This document shows, piece after piece, positions 24,938-32,758 of a DNA stretch of 64,000 bases (position 1 is its first letter; every line of letters starts with the position of its first letter). A program made the position numbers and the translations under genes. This DNA is from Allomuricauda sp. (lineage in GTDB: Bacteria; Bacteroidota; Bacteroidia; Flavobacteriales; Flavobacteriaceae). The stretch covers positions 248,001-312,000 of the forward strand of contig NZ_JACESV010000002.1 of assembly GCF_013911645.1 (NCBI RefSeq), in the 5' to 3' direction. The notes below the pieces were generated by a model. The model was not told the origin of the DNA and made no database searches. It saw nothing but the letters and a program-made list of their open reading frames with translations.

Positions 24938-27376
24938 ATGCACCCTAAATCCAAAAAAAGGTTTACCCTTAAAATTATACTGAGTTATGCAGTGCTTGGA
25001 GTTTTGGCAACCTTGGCTGCATTCTTTATCTATAATGAGTTCAAAAGCTATGCTTCTGCAAAAAATCAAGGAGAGAGCAACGAAAAACTACTGAAGACCA
25101 ACAGGTTGCTCACACAACTCTATGATGCCGAAAACTTATCCAAGTTGGCCTTACAGACCAAAAAACCGCAGGATTTAAAATACTATGCGCAAAAGGTGGA
25201 CTCCATTACCCAGTTCATCGACTCCCTTAAACCACTGGCGCAAACCAACAGTGGCAGCCTAAACCTTAGGTTGGACAGTGTTCAAGAATTATTAAAGCAA
25301 AAGGTTTTTAATAATGCCGAGCTACGAAAACTAAAAGTTAGGAACGAAAATAAAACTTCTTTGGACTCAGTTTTAAAGGCTTTCCATGAGATGGAAGTGG
25401 ACATGGGCAGAATTACCCCGGAGACCTTTGCTCCGAATTTTGACAAATTGCCTACTAGAACCCAAGAATACATCAAAGAGTACGTCGCCATACTCAACAA
25501 GAATATTCCAAATTCCGACGGTAATACGGCCGCCAAAAATATCGACTCCATTTTAGAAGTATCCAAAGCTATTTTAAACAAAGCCAAAACCGAAACAGTT
25601 ACGGCCGAACGTACCGTATTGCAAAAAGAACTTCAAATTTATAGGACCGACCTAGAGCTTTCACAAAAAATGCGGGGCATTTTATCCGACTTTGAACAGG
25701 AAATGGCACTGAATACCTATCTGGACAGTCTTAAGCAAGAGCAGGCATTGAAAAAAAGCTCTCGCTTGGCAGTCGGAGCTGTTATTCTAGGGCTAATAAC
25801 AGTGATATTGTTTACGCTCATGATTTCCAAGGATTACTGGAAAGCACAGCAATACCGAGAACGGCTCGAAAAGGCCAAAAAATATTCCGAATCACTTTTA
25901 AAAAGCAGGGAACAATTAATCTCGACCGTTAGCCACGACCTAAGAACACCGCTGAATACCATCAGGGGCTATTCCGACTTGATCGAGCAAAGTGGATTGA
26001 GCACGAAACAACTGAACTACCTTAAAAAAATCAAGTCCTCTTCTGGCTATGTAGATAATTTGGTAAACGACCTTTTGGACTATTCCAAACTGGAGGCGGG
26101 AAAAATCCAGTTGGACAAGGTGCCTTTTGCCCTATTCCAATTAATAGAAGAAACTGCGGTTGATTTTGAAGAAATACAATCCAAAAAAAGAGTATTGCTC
26201 CAATTAAAAATAGCAGACGACTTAAAAACACCTATCATCAACGATCCTTTTAGAATACGGCAAATACTTACCAACCTCATTGGCAACGCCTTTAAGTTTA
26301 CAGATTCCGGCCATGTTAGGGTTGCTGCGGTAGTGGAAGAAAAAAACAAAGCCACATGGGTGAGGATTGATATTGAGGACACAGGTATAGGGATCCCTGT
26401 TGAAAAACAGGAAGCTATCTTCCAAGAATTTACACAGGCAGAAGCTCCTTCCCAGAAAGCCCAGATCGGGTATGGGCTGGGGCTTACCATTTCCAGAAAA
26501 CTGACAGAATTATTGGGAGGTGCGTTGAGTTTAAAGAGCGAAGTAGGCAAAGGGAGTACGTTTACTGTTCGGATTCCTGTTGAGTTTTCTAAAATCGAAG
26601 TGGTTGAAAATGATTCCAAAGCGTTTATTTCCAAACCCAAAGAGCTTTCCATTTTGGTTATTGATGATGATGAAAACATGCTTGGTCTTATCTCCGAGGT
26701 TTGTAAAATCAACCACATCAAAACAGAAACTATTTTAAGTTTTGATGATATTGAGCTATCAAAAATCCACCAGTTCGATGCTGTACTGACGGACATTCAA
26801 ATGCCCACCACAAATGGTTTTTCTGTGCTAAAAACAATTAAAAGCATTGGATATAAAAATCCCGTAATTGCCATGACCGGACAACAAATCGGCAATAAAA
26901 CGGACTATTTAGGCCCTGGTTTTTCGGATGTGCTACAGAAACCATTTACGGCCAATTCCCTACTGCGTGTTTTAAAATCGACAGAAAAGGTGGCCTTGTC
27001 CAATGCAATTCCCGCTTCGGAGTCTTCCATGTTCACTCTTAAAAATATTTCCCCCTTTTTGGATGATCCAAATGCCATTCAGGAAGTTTTACAAGTGTTT
27101 TTGGAGAACACGAAAAAGAATCTAGCGTTTTTGCTTTCCGCCGTTGGCGATAAAGATTATACAGATATCAGGTCTACATCCCACAAAATGTTGCCCATGT
27201 TCAGGCAGTTGGAAATAAAAGATGCCATCCACTTATTGGAACTTTTGGAAAATATTTCCGATGATGCAAAAGGAGAAAAAACGTTCAATATTCTTTCGGA
27301 ACTAAAAAAAGTGCTGTCCCATTTGGAAAGTGAAATCCAAAATTATTTAGCTAAACATTCAATTGATATTGATTGA
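24938..27376 (+). CDS. Hybrid sensor kinase with receiver and Hpt domains
   Basis: 812 residues. Membrane helix at ~13-32, a ~240-residue periplasmic helical sensor domain, and a second helix at ~278-296. H box VSHDLRTPLN with H333; ATPase N box NLIGNAFKFT and G boxes DTGIGIP and GYGLGL. Receiver domain at ~571-680 with phospho-acceptor D619 (VLTDIQMP) and conserved Lys in LQKPF. C-terminal Hpt domain with H749 (STSHKMLPMF). It can run a complete phosphorelay to a separate regulator, most likely the NtrC-type protein encoded convergently, whose 3' end overlaps by 26 bp. Confidence 0.92.
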   Translation: MHPKSKKRFTLKIILSYAVLGVLATLAAFFIYNEFKSYASAKNQGESNEKLLKTNRLLTQLYDAENLSKLALQTKKPQDLKYYAQKVDSITQFIDSLKPLAQTNSGSLNLRLDSVQELLKQKVFNNAELRKLKVRNENKTSLDSVLKAFHEMEVDMGRITPETFAPNFDKLPTRTQEYIKEYVAILNKNIPNSDGNTAAKNIDSILEVSKAILNKAKTETVTAERTVLQKELQIYRTDLELSQKMRGILSDFEQEMALNTYLDSLKQEQALKKSSRLAVGAVILGLITVILFTLMISKDYWKAQQYRERLEKAKKYSESLLKSREQLISTVSHDLRTPLNTIRGYSDLIEQSGLSTKQLNYLKKIKSSSGYVDNLVNDLLDYSKLEAGKIQLDKVPFALFQLIEETAVDFEEIQSKKRVLLQLKIADDLKTPIINDPFRIRQILTNLIGNAFKFTDSGHVRVAAVVEEKNKATWVRIDIEDTGIGIPVEKQEAIFQEFTQAEAPSQKAQIGYGLGLTISRKLTELLGGALSLKSEVGKGSTFTVRIPVEFSKIEVVENDSKAFISKPKELSILVIDDDENMLGLISEVCKINHIKTETILSFDDIELSKIHQFDAVLTDIQMPTTNGFSVLKTIKSIGYKNPVIAMTGQQIGNKTDYLGPGFSDVLQKPFTANSLLRVLKSTEKVALSNAIPASESSMFTLKNISPFLDDPNAIQEVLQVFLENTKKNLAFLLSAVGDKDYTDIRSTSHKMLPMFRQLEIKDAIHLLELLENISDDAKGEKTFNILSELKKVLSHLESEIQNYLAKHSIDID

Positions 27377-28694
27377 TTTTGTTATAAAGCGTCTTGCGGG
27401 TGATTTGCAGTAGTTTTGCCGCTTTGCTTTTGTTAAAGTTGGTCTGTTTTAAGGCGGTCAGAATCCGCTCCTTCTCATAATCAGATTTAGAAAAATTGAC
27501 CTCTTCATATTTACTTGCTCCTTTTACGACCCCTTCTGCCAAAGCATTTGGGAACATGGTTTCCGTTTCAGAAAAAAGAACGGCCCTTTTGATCACATTT
27601 TTCATTTCCCTCAAATTTCCCGGCCAATCATACTCCTGAAGGATTCGCTTGGTTTCATCGGAAAACGTTACAATATTTTTATCCAATTCTGAATTGGCCT
27701 TGGCCAAAAAATAATCTGCAAATAGGGGAATATCCTCTCGCCTATCTCTCAAGGATGGCACTTCAATGGAAAACTCGTTGAGTCTGTGGTACAAATCCTC
27801 CCTAAAACCACCTTCTTCCACAGCTTCGGAAAGATTTTCGTTTGTGGCAGCAATAATGCGGATATCCAACTGGGTTTCTTTGGTACTGCCCACTCGTTTT
27901 ATTTTACGCTCTTGAATGGCCCTAAGTAGCTGAATTTGATGTTCGTAGGATAGATTCCCTACCTCATCCAAAAAAAGGGTTCCTCCGTTGGCCGCTTCAA
28001 AATGGCCTTGTTTATCATCTATGGCGCCCGTAAAACTGCCCTTTACATGGCCAAAAAATTCGCTGGTGGCAATTTCTTTTGGTATGGCACCACAGTCTAC
28101 CGCTACAAACGGTTGATTATTTCTCTTGCTTGCCCGGTGAATGGCCTTGGCGGTGACTTCTTTTCCCGTACCACTTTCGCCCGTTAGTAAAACGGACATG
28201 TTTGTAGGAGCGACCAGCTCCACATACTGTTGGAGTTTCTTGGATTTTTCTCCTTGACCTTTTAAAAAGTTGATCGGGCCCTTCTTCGCTTCAGATGGTT
28301 TTGAACCTTCGCGAGAAACTTTGAAATCCGTCACTTTGGTTCGCAAGGCATCTTTAATTACGGAAAGTATTTCTTCTGGTGTAAAAGGTTTTGATATATA
28401 ATCGAAAGCACCCTTTTTAATGGCATTTACCGCAGTCTTCACCTCGGCATATCCTGTCATTAAAATAACTTGGGTCTTTGGTGACTCGCGTTTTACCTGG
28501 GGAAGCAAAGTAACCCCGTTTCCTTTCGGCAATCTAACATCGGATAGGATTATGTCGAAGGTAGATGACGCTAGATATTCCTCTGCCTCTTTAATGGAAT
28601 AACTTACTGATACGGCAAAACCGTTCTTGGTCAAAAACTTTTGAAGCATTTGACAAAAAGCAGTATCGTCCTCAATTATTAAGATTCTGGGCAT
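27351..28694 (-). CDS. NtrC-type sigma-54-dependent response regulator
   Basis: 447 residues. Receiver domain 1-120 with D52 (LSDVRLP) and K102. AAA+ domain with Walker A GESGTGKE (172-179) and the sigma-54 contact loop GSFTGA (219-224), then GGTLFLDEV. C-terminal Fis-type HTH (TALKQTNFNKSKAAKLLQITRKTLYNKINQY). It activates sigma-54 promoters when phosphorylated. The hybrid kinase next door is the likely partner. A candidate sigma-54 promoter with phased repeats lies 0.5 kb upstream, before the small secreted-protein gene. Confidence 0.93.
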   Translation of the reverse strand: MPRILIIEDDTAFCQMLQKFLTKNGFAVSVSYSIKEAEEYLASSTFDIILSDVRLPKGNGVTLLPQVKRESPKTQVILMTGYAEVKTAVNAIKKGAFDYISKPFTPEEILSVIKDALRTKVTDFKVSREGSKPSEAKKGPINFLKGQGEKSKKLQQYVELVAPTNMSVLLTGESGTGKEVTAKAIHRASKRNNQPFVAVDCGAIPKEIATSEFFGHVKGSFTGAIDDKQGHFEAANGGTLFLDEVGNLSYEHQIQLLRAIQERKIKRVGSTKETQLDIRIIAATNENLSEAVEEGGFREDLYHRLNEFSIEVPSLRDRREDIPLFADYFLAKANSELDKNIVTFSDETKRILQEYDWPGNLREMKNVIKRAVLFSETETMFPNALAEGVVKGASKYEEVNFSKSDYEKERILTALKQTNFNKSKAAKLLQITRKTLYNKINQYQLNV

Positions 28695-28762
28695 ATCTCA
28701 GTTATTTAATATACGGCCCTGACTCTTTTTGGGACTTTTCCATTTTGATAAAATTATCACAA

Positions 28763-28789
28763 AAAAAGGACTGCCGAAGCAGCCCTTTT
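28763..28789 (-). terminator. Terminator of the PepSY-like small protein gene
   Basis: Minus-strand GGGCTGC-TTCG-GCAGTCC stem-loop followed by TTTTTT, ~37 bp after the stop. It is preceded by the T-rich segment TAGTTAGTTTGGTTGG. Confidence 0.85.
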
Positions 28790-28825
28790 CCAACCAAACT
28801 AACTATTGTGGGGTGATAAAACTAA

Positions 28826-29128
28826 TTACATGTCAATCCAATTCCCCTCGGCATCGGCATACACAGTTCCTGTTGTACCGTCTTCAAGGGTAAGGTCCAA
28901 TTTGTACTGATCTTGGTCATTTTTGTACGCCTTACTGATCGTAGCCGTAGGGTAATCTGATTCCACAGCACCTGTTACTGCCGATGGAAGGTCGGACACG
29001 CTGATCTCTTCAAAATCTCCCTGTACGATTTCCATTGCGTTATTATTTTCCAATTCTGGAGTTTCTACATTGGCAAATGCTGTGATTCCTACAAATGATA
29101 GTACTGTTGCTAAAGCTAAATTTTTCAT
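28826..29128 (-). CDS. Small secreted PepSY-like protein, predicted sigma-54 target
   Basis: 100 residues. A signal peptide (MKNLALATVLSFVGITAFA) precedes an acidic domain with the pattern VSDLPSAVTGAVESDYPTATISKAYKNDQDQYKLDLTLEDGTTGTVYADAEGNWIDM, which resembles the small PepSY-like / BLIP-like proteins of Bacteroidota. It is probably periplasmic. A TTGGCAC...TTTCA element 38-54 bp upstream of the ATG fits a sigma-54 promoter, and three helically phased TGTGTAA repeats lie farther up. The regulator gene lies just downstream. It is expected to be induced by envelope conditions sensed by the hybrid kinase (inference). Confidence 0.78.
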   Translation of the reverse strand: MKNLALATVLSFVGITAFANVETPELENNNAMEIVQGDFEEISVSDLPSAVTGAVESDYPTATISKAYKNDQDQYKLDLTLEDGTTGTVYADAEGNWIDM

Positions 29129-29165
29129 GGTATATGATTTTAATTGTTAAACTTGACTAACTATG

Positions 29166-29182
29166 TGAAAACATAGTGCCAA
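29166..29182 (-). promoter_or_regulatory. Candidate sigma-54 promoter
   Basis: Minus-strand TTGGCACTATGTTTTCA: the -24 element TTGGCAC is exact; the -12 element is TTTC in place of TTGC. Spacing is correct. It overlaps an inverted repeat CTATGT-GAAA-ACATAG (29161-29176). Confidence 0.6.
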
Positions 29183-29257
29183 TTCTAAAATCACACATCA
29201 AATACACGTACATTGTTGTTTATTAGTTAGTTATAATTTTCAGCTGTTTTGAAGCAC

Positions 29258-29295
29258 TGTGTAAAAGTGTGTAATTCGGTAAACAGCCTGTGTAA
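29258..29295. promoter_or_regulatory. Three helically phased TGTGTAA repeats, candidate enhancer
   Basis: TGTGTAA at 29258-29264, 29268-29274 and 29289-29295, i.e. 10 and 21 bp apart, one and two helical turns. They lie ~80-130 bp upstream of the candidate sigma-54 promoter, the normal place for NtrC-type activator sites. Confidence 0.6.
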
Positions 29296-29306
29296 TTTTT
29301 ATACAA

Positions 29307-29330
29307 GAAAGGCTGCCGAAGCAGCCTTTC
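29307..29330 (-). terminator. Terminator of the 41-residue membrane protein gene
   Basis: GAAAGGCTGC-TTCG-GCAGCCTTTC perfect stem with a TTCG loop (minus strand), 79 bp after the small gene's stop. It shares its loop and upper stem with the terminator at 28763. Confidence 0.75.
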
Positions 29331-29408
29331 ATTTTTGCCAATTATACGGTCACAAGGAAAAAAGACCACGGTACAACTTGGCAGAAATGGATAATACATG
29401 GATAGTGT

Positions 29409-29534
29409 TTATATAGCATCATCCTGATTTTGCATGTCCTTATCCTTATTTCTGCTTATTAAATACGATATCAATATGTAAATGGCCAAAGCCAATGATA
29501 TTAGATTAAAGAACAGGACTATTTTATAAATCAT
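29409..29534 (-). CDS. Predicted 41-residue membrane peptide
   Basis: Begins MIYKIVLFFNLISLALAIYI; residues 3-25 form one clear membrane helix, followed by a charged cytoplasmic tail SRNKDKDMQNQDDAI. It would insert in the inner membrane. Support is the strong hydrophobic-then-charged pattern and a perfect terminator just downstream. There is no Shine-Dalgarno, which is normal in this phylum. It lies alone in the 650-bp gap between the secreted-protein gene and DUF4301. Function unknown. Confidence 0.5.
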   Translation of the reverse strand: MIYKIVLFFNLISLALAIYILISYLISRNKDKDMQNQDDAI

Positions 29535-29569
29535 TTTAATGTTGTTGCCTATTGTTTCCGAACACTATG

Positions 29570-29597
29570 AAAAGAAAGCCGTACAAAATGCACGGCC
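29570..29597 (-). terminator. Terminator-like hairpin upstream of the 41-residue gene
   Basis: GCCGTGC / GTACGGC stem followed by TTTCTTTT on the minus strand. No gene ends just before it; it may end a small RNA or attenuate read-through. The 29598-29725 stretch upstream holds only a weak dyad ATCGAAA/TTTCGAT. Confidence 0.45.
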
Positions 29598-29729
29598 TCT
29601 TCCCAAACCAACCAACCTAGTTGAGACAACCCACAAGGATTATCAAAATTTAATCATGTCATCGAAAACAATTTCGATTGTACTTTTAAGACACACCTTT
29701 TAATGATAGGTCACGCCAGAACACAAAAA

Positions 29730-29757
29730 AATCCGCTATCCATTTAGGAAGCGGATT
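29730..29757 (-). terminator. Terminator of the DUF4301 operon
   Basis: AATCCGCT / AGCGGATT stem followed by TTTTTTT on the minus strand, 21 bp after the DUF4301 stop. Confidence 0.85.
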
Positions 29758-29778
29758 AATTCGTTGTCTTTTAAGTTT

Positions 29779-31317
29779 TTATGCTTGGTGTGTGGGTTTT
29801 AAAAGGTCGTTTACCGTTTTAACAGGGTTAAAGGTTACCAATGGCACCTCTACAAAAATAGTGTTCCAAAAGGCCATGCCCCCGTTCCACAGACCAGGAA
29901 GTTCCAAGGCTTTCAATTCCTTGCCTTCTTTGGTTTTTCCTGTAATAAAACCTTGCTTGGTGTCCACAAATTCCAATAGGTTGAATTTTTCTCCTTTATG
30001 GTTTCGAACACCGCAGACCAGGTCCACGGGATTAAAATGTGTTGCGTTCTGTACTATTGCAGCTTGCTCTTTGTTGTCCATATCAATTTGGGCGGACTCT
30101 ATGATTTGAAGCGATATGTTCCCTTGACCATCTTTGATCCAAAAAGGACCTCCACCGGGTTCTCCCTCGTTTTTAACCATGCCACAAACTCGGATGGGGC
30201 GGTTTATCCTATCTTTTAAAACCTTCTTTTGTTCGTCCACGCTGAAATCATCGTAATTTTTGGGCATACGAACATTGAGGTCTCTTTCCAAAAAAGCTTT
30301 TATTTCATCCGATTTTTCAATGGAAACATCGTCTTTTTCCAAAAGTTTGGCATAAGAAAAAGCCTTATCCTGTACTTTTTTTAGGACACCGGCCAACATT
30401 TTTTTGCTGTTGGCCACGGTCTCCAAGTTTTTATCAACGACTACGTTATCAATATTTTTAATGAAGATAATGTCGGCATTTTGATCATTAAGGTTTTCGA
30501 TGAGCGCCCCATGCCCTCCCGGACGAAACAGAATGGTTCCATCGCTATTTTTGAATGGCTGGTTCTCCATATCCACCGCAATGGTATCCGTTGAAGGTTT
30601 TTGGTTGGAGTAGGACACTTTAAAAATGGTATCGGTCAGCTTTGAAATTTTTGGCCCTACCAAGGCTTCTTCCTTGGCGAACATCTCATCGTGCTGTTCC
30701 GATACGGTAAAATGAAGATTGGCCCTGCCCTTTGTTTTCGCATAAAGCGCAGCTTCTTTTAAATGTTCCTCGAACGGGGTTGCCGTCCCTGTATCATATT
30801 CATGGAAAGGCAATAGCCCTTTTGGATAAAAACCGTAATTGAGCCCGTCCTCGGCCAACATCTCCTTTACAAAAAGATAGGCTTCTTCATCCTTATTGGA
30901 TGCTTTGCGTTTTATTCTTGACATAATGAGGTCGTAAAAAGGAAAATCCGAAAGATTTTCGGTAAACTTTTTTGCATCCTTGTCACCAGTTCGTTCTATG
31001 TATTCGGAGAGTTTTTCTTTTGATGGATCATAACTGTCCAAAAAATTAAACATGGCCTTGAACATTCGGGATGCCGCTCCCGAAGCGGGCACAAACTTTA
31101 ATAGTTCCAGTTCTTTTCTGTTGTCCTCAAAATACTGAAGCAGGTCGAGTTGTTCTTTTTCGGAAAACCTAAGTATGCCATTACCCACCACAGCGGCTTG
31201 CGATAGCTGAACAAAGGGGATGCCCTCTTTAAATGTTTGTATTTGGTTTACTACTTTTTCTTTGGAAATTCCTTTGGAATCCAGTTGTTCCAAGTCTTTA
31301 GGACTTAATTCAATCAT
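29779..31317 (-). CDS. DUF4301 protein
   Basis: 512 residues, cytoplasmic. It begins with MIELSPKDLEQLDSKGIS and has FVPASGAASRMFKAMFNFL, an RPGGHGALIENLN block and a C-terminal PLVTFNPVKTVNDLL, the hallmarks of the DUF4301 family of Bacteroidota. The RPGGHGALIENL and SGAASRMFK blocks recall nucleotidyltransferase-like phosphate-binding loops, but no activity is proven. It overlaps the upstream NadR-like kinase gene by 8 bp and is the last gene of a four-gene operon. A link to cofactor salvage is inferred from this position. Confidence 0.9.
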   Translation of the reverse strand: MIELSPKDLEQLDSKGISKEKVVNQIQTFKEGIPFVQLSQAAVVGNGILRFSEKEQLDLLQYFEDNRKELELLKFVPASGAASRMFKAMFNFLDSYDPSKEKLSEYIERTGDKDAKKFTENLSDFPFYDLIMSRIKRKASNKDEEAYLFVKEMLAEDGLNYGFYPKGLLPFHEYDTGTATPFEEHLKEAALYAKTKGRANLHFTVSEQHDEMFAKEEALVGPKISKLTDTIFKVSYSNQKPSTDTIAVDMENQPFKNSDGTILFRPGGHGALIENLNDQNADIIFIKNIDNVVVDKNLETVANSKKMLAGVLKKVQDKAFSYAKLLEKDDVSIEKSDEIKAFLERDLNVRMPKNYDDFSVDEQKKVLKDRINRPIRVCGMVKNEGEPGGGPFWIKDGQGNISLQIIESAQIDMDNKEQAAIVQNATHFNPVDLVCGVRNHKGEKFNLLEFVDTKQGFITGKTKEGKELKALELPGLWNGGMAFWNTIFVEVPLVTFNPVKTVNDLLKPTHQA

Positions 31318-31879
31318 GTTTTTGGAGAAGTTTATCTATATATTTTACTGCTGTGGATAGCCTTGACGCTTTATCCCCCCTTAAAATAACGAATTTCCTG
31401 TTATTATTCTCCAAAGCTTCCTTGAAATACGCAAACATTCGTTCTCTTTCATCTGGCTTGTCCCTCAAATCATCCGCCTCCCATGGAGTATCTATATATG
31501 TCAAAAAGTATAGGTCGTAGGTGTTTTTTAGGGCATACTCCTCCAAAAGTGGGTCGCAGGTACTATTGTAATAAGCCTCCGAATATACTTTGGTCTCCAA
31601 AAGATCGGTGTCACAAATAAGGACTTGATTTGCCTTTTTGGCCAACTCATTTTCCAAACGCATTTGGCCGTAGGCAATAGGGACCAAATCGTGGGGTTCG
31701 CAAGTTTTTTGCTCCCTGTCCCATTTCTCTTGAAGATATTCCCGTGCATATTCGGGCACCCATTGCGTATTGTAGTGCTCGGCCAATTGCTGGGCCAAGG
31801 TGGTTTTTCCGGTAGACTCGGGTCCAAAAAGGACTACTTTTATGAGGTTTGAGGGCTCTTGCCCAAGTTTTTCTTCCAT
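31310..31879 (-). CDS. NadR-type ribosylnicotinamide kinase-like ATPase
   Basis: 189 residues. The P-loop is GPESTGKTTLAQQL near residue 18, then VPEYAREYL, IAYGQMRLENEL and CDTDLLETKVYSEAYY, followed by a lid region with DTPWEADDLRDKPDERERMF. This is the kinase domain of NadR, without its nucleotidyltransferase part. It would phosphorylate imported nicotinamide riboside to NMN and so trap it. The start at 31879 keeps a 40-bp overlap with pnuC; the frame to 31942 has no support. Operon with pnuC and DUF4301. Confidence 0.85.
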   Translation of the reverse strand: MEEKLGQEPSNLIKVVLFGPESTGKTTLAQQLAEHYNTQWVPEYAREYLQEKWDREQKTCEPHDLVPIAYGQMRLENELAKKANQVLICDTDLLETKVYSEAYYNSTCDPLLEEYALKNTYDLYFLTYIDTPWEADDLRDKPDERERMFAYFKEALENNNRKFVILRGDKASRLSTAVKYIDKLLQKHD

Positions 31880-32475
31880 GCTAGATATCCCTGTATTGCC
31901 AACACAGTAAAAATGAGGTATTGTAAAGAGAACATACCCCATCCTCTATATGCGTACAAAGGTACAGTTATTAAATCACCCAAAATCCAAAGGGTCCAGT
32001 TTTCCAGTTTTTTATTGGCCATATACCACATCGCAGTAAAGAAAATCCCCGAAGTGAATATATCCACGTAATTGGTCCGTTCTATTTCCGCACCAAACAT
32101 CCTGTATACCCCATAAGTAACCAACATGGTCAGTAGGAAAAAGCCAAACCCTATCCATTTTTCTTTGGTATTGGTTCTCGTAATATTGACCACCAACCGT
32201 CTATCATCTCTTCTTCTGGCCCAGTTCCACCATCCATAAATGCTCATAATGGAGTAATAAAAATTCATCATCATATCACCATACAGACGATCCACAAGAA
32301 AAATATAGGTAGTTATTACGGTAGCGACCAATCCCGTGGGATACACCAAAATATCTTCCCTTTTGGCATAGACCACGCTGGCAATTCCAAAGAAAAAAGC
32401 AGTGGCCTCTAAAATGATCAGGGATAGCTCTCGGTCTTCGTAGGGGCCGAGGAAAAAATCAAAAATGGGGTTCAT
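31840..32475 (-). CDS. pnuC: PnuC/PnuT-family vitamin-precursor transporter
   Basis: 211 residues with about seven membrane helices and the family pattern (LVATVITTYIFLVDRLYGDMMMNFYYSIMSIYGWWNW) including the YGWWNW core motif. These transporters allow facilitated diffusion of nicotinamide riboside (PnuC) or thiamine (PnuT). The neighbouring NadR-type kinase points to nicotinamide riboside, whereas the upstream gene is a thiamine-binding-family protein. The substrate is therefore open. Overlaps on both sides show tight co-expression. No TPP riboswitch is visible in front of this operon. Confidence 0.88.
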   Translation of the reverse strand: MNPIFDFFLGPYEDRELSLIILEATAFFFGIASVVYAKREDILVYPTGLVATVITTYIFLVDRLYGDMMMNFYYSIMSIYGWWNWARRRDDRRLVVNITRTNTKEKWIGFGFFLLTMLVTYGVYRMFGAEIERTNYVDIFTSGIFFTAMWYMANKKLENWTLWILGDLITVPLYAYRGWGMFSLQYLIFTVLAIQGYLAWKKNLGKSPQTS

Positions 32476-32719
32476 ACTCGCTTCGGTCGGATTTTACCAT
32501 TTTCATGGTAAGTACTACATGGTCCAAGTTCTCAAAACTTTCCTTGATTTCGGAATGGAGCAGCTCCATTACCTTATCATAATCACCAAACACCTGTGTA
32601 CTCAATGGGTTTTCTAAAACGGTGAGTCCCGAATCGCGCAACTTTTTGATGAAATCAATGACAGGAGCTTCAAAATTGTCTTGAAGTGGTGATAAGGTTA
32701 GTTCAACTGATATTTTCAT
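32459..32719 (-). CDS. Thiamine-binding/YkoF-like small protein
   Basis: 86 residues. A ferredoxin-like alpha-beta fold starting MKISVELTLSPLQDNFEAPVIDFIKKL, with STQVFGDYDKVMELLHSEIKESF and VVLTMKMVKSDRS, the arrangement of the PF01910 (MTH1187/YkoF) family. Some members bind thiamine or its pyrimidine precursor. It overlaps pnuC by 17 bp and begins the operon. Ligand binding is not shown by sequence alone. Confidence 0.75.
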   Translation of the reverse strand: MKISVELTLSPLQDNFEAPVIDFIKKLRDSGLTVLENPLSTQVFGDYDKVMELLHSEIKESFENLDHVVLTMKMVKSDRSEYEPHF

Positions 32720-32758
32720 GGACAGTTATAGTTTCAGCAAAACTACAAAAAGGAATCA

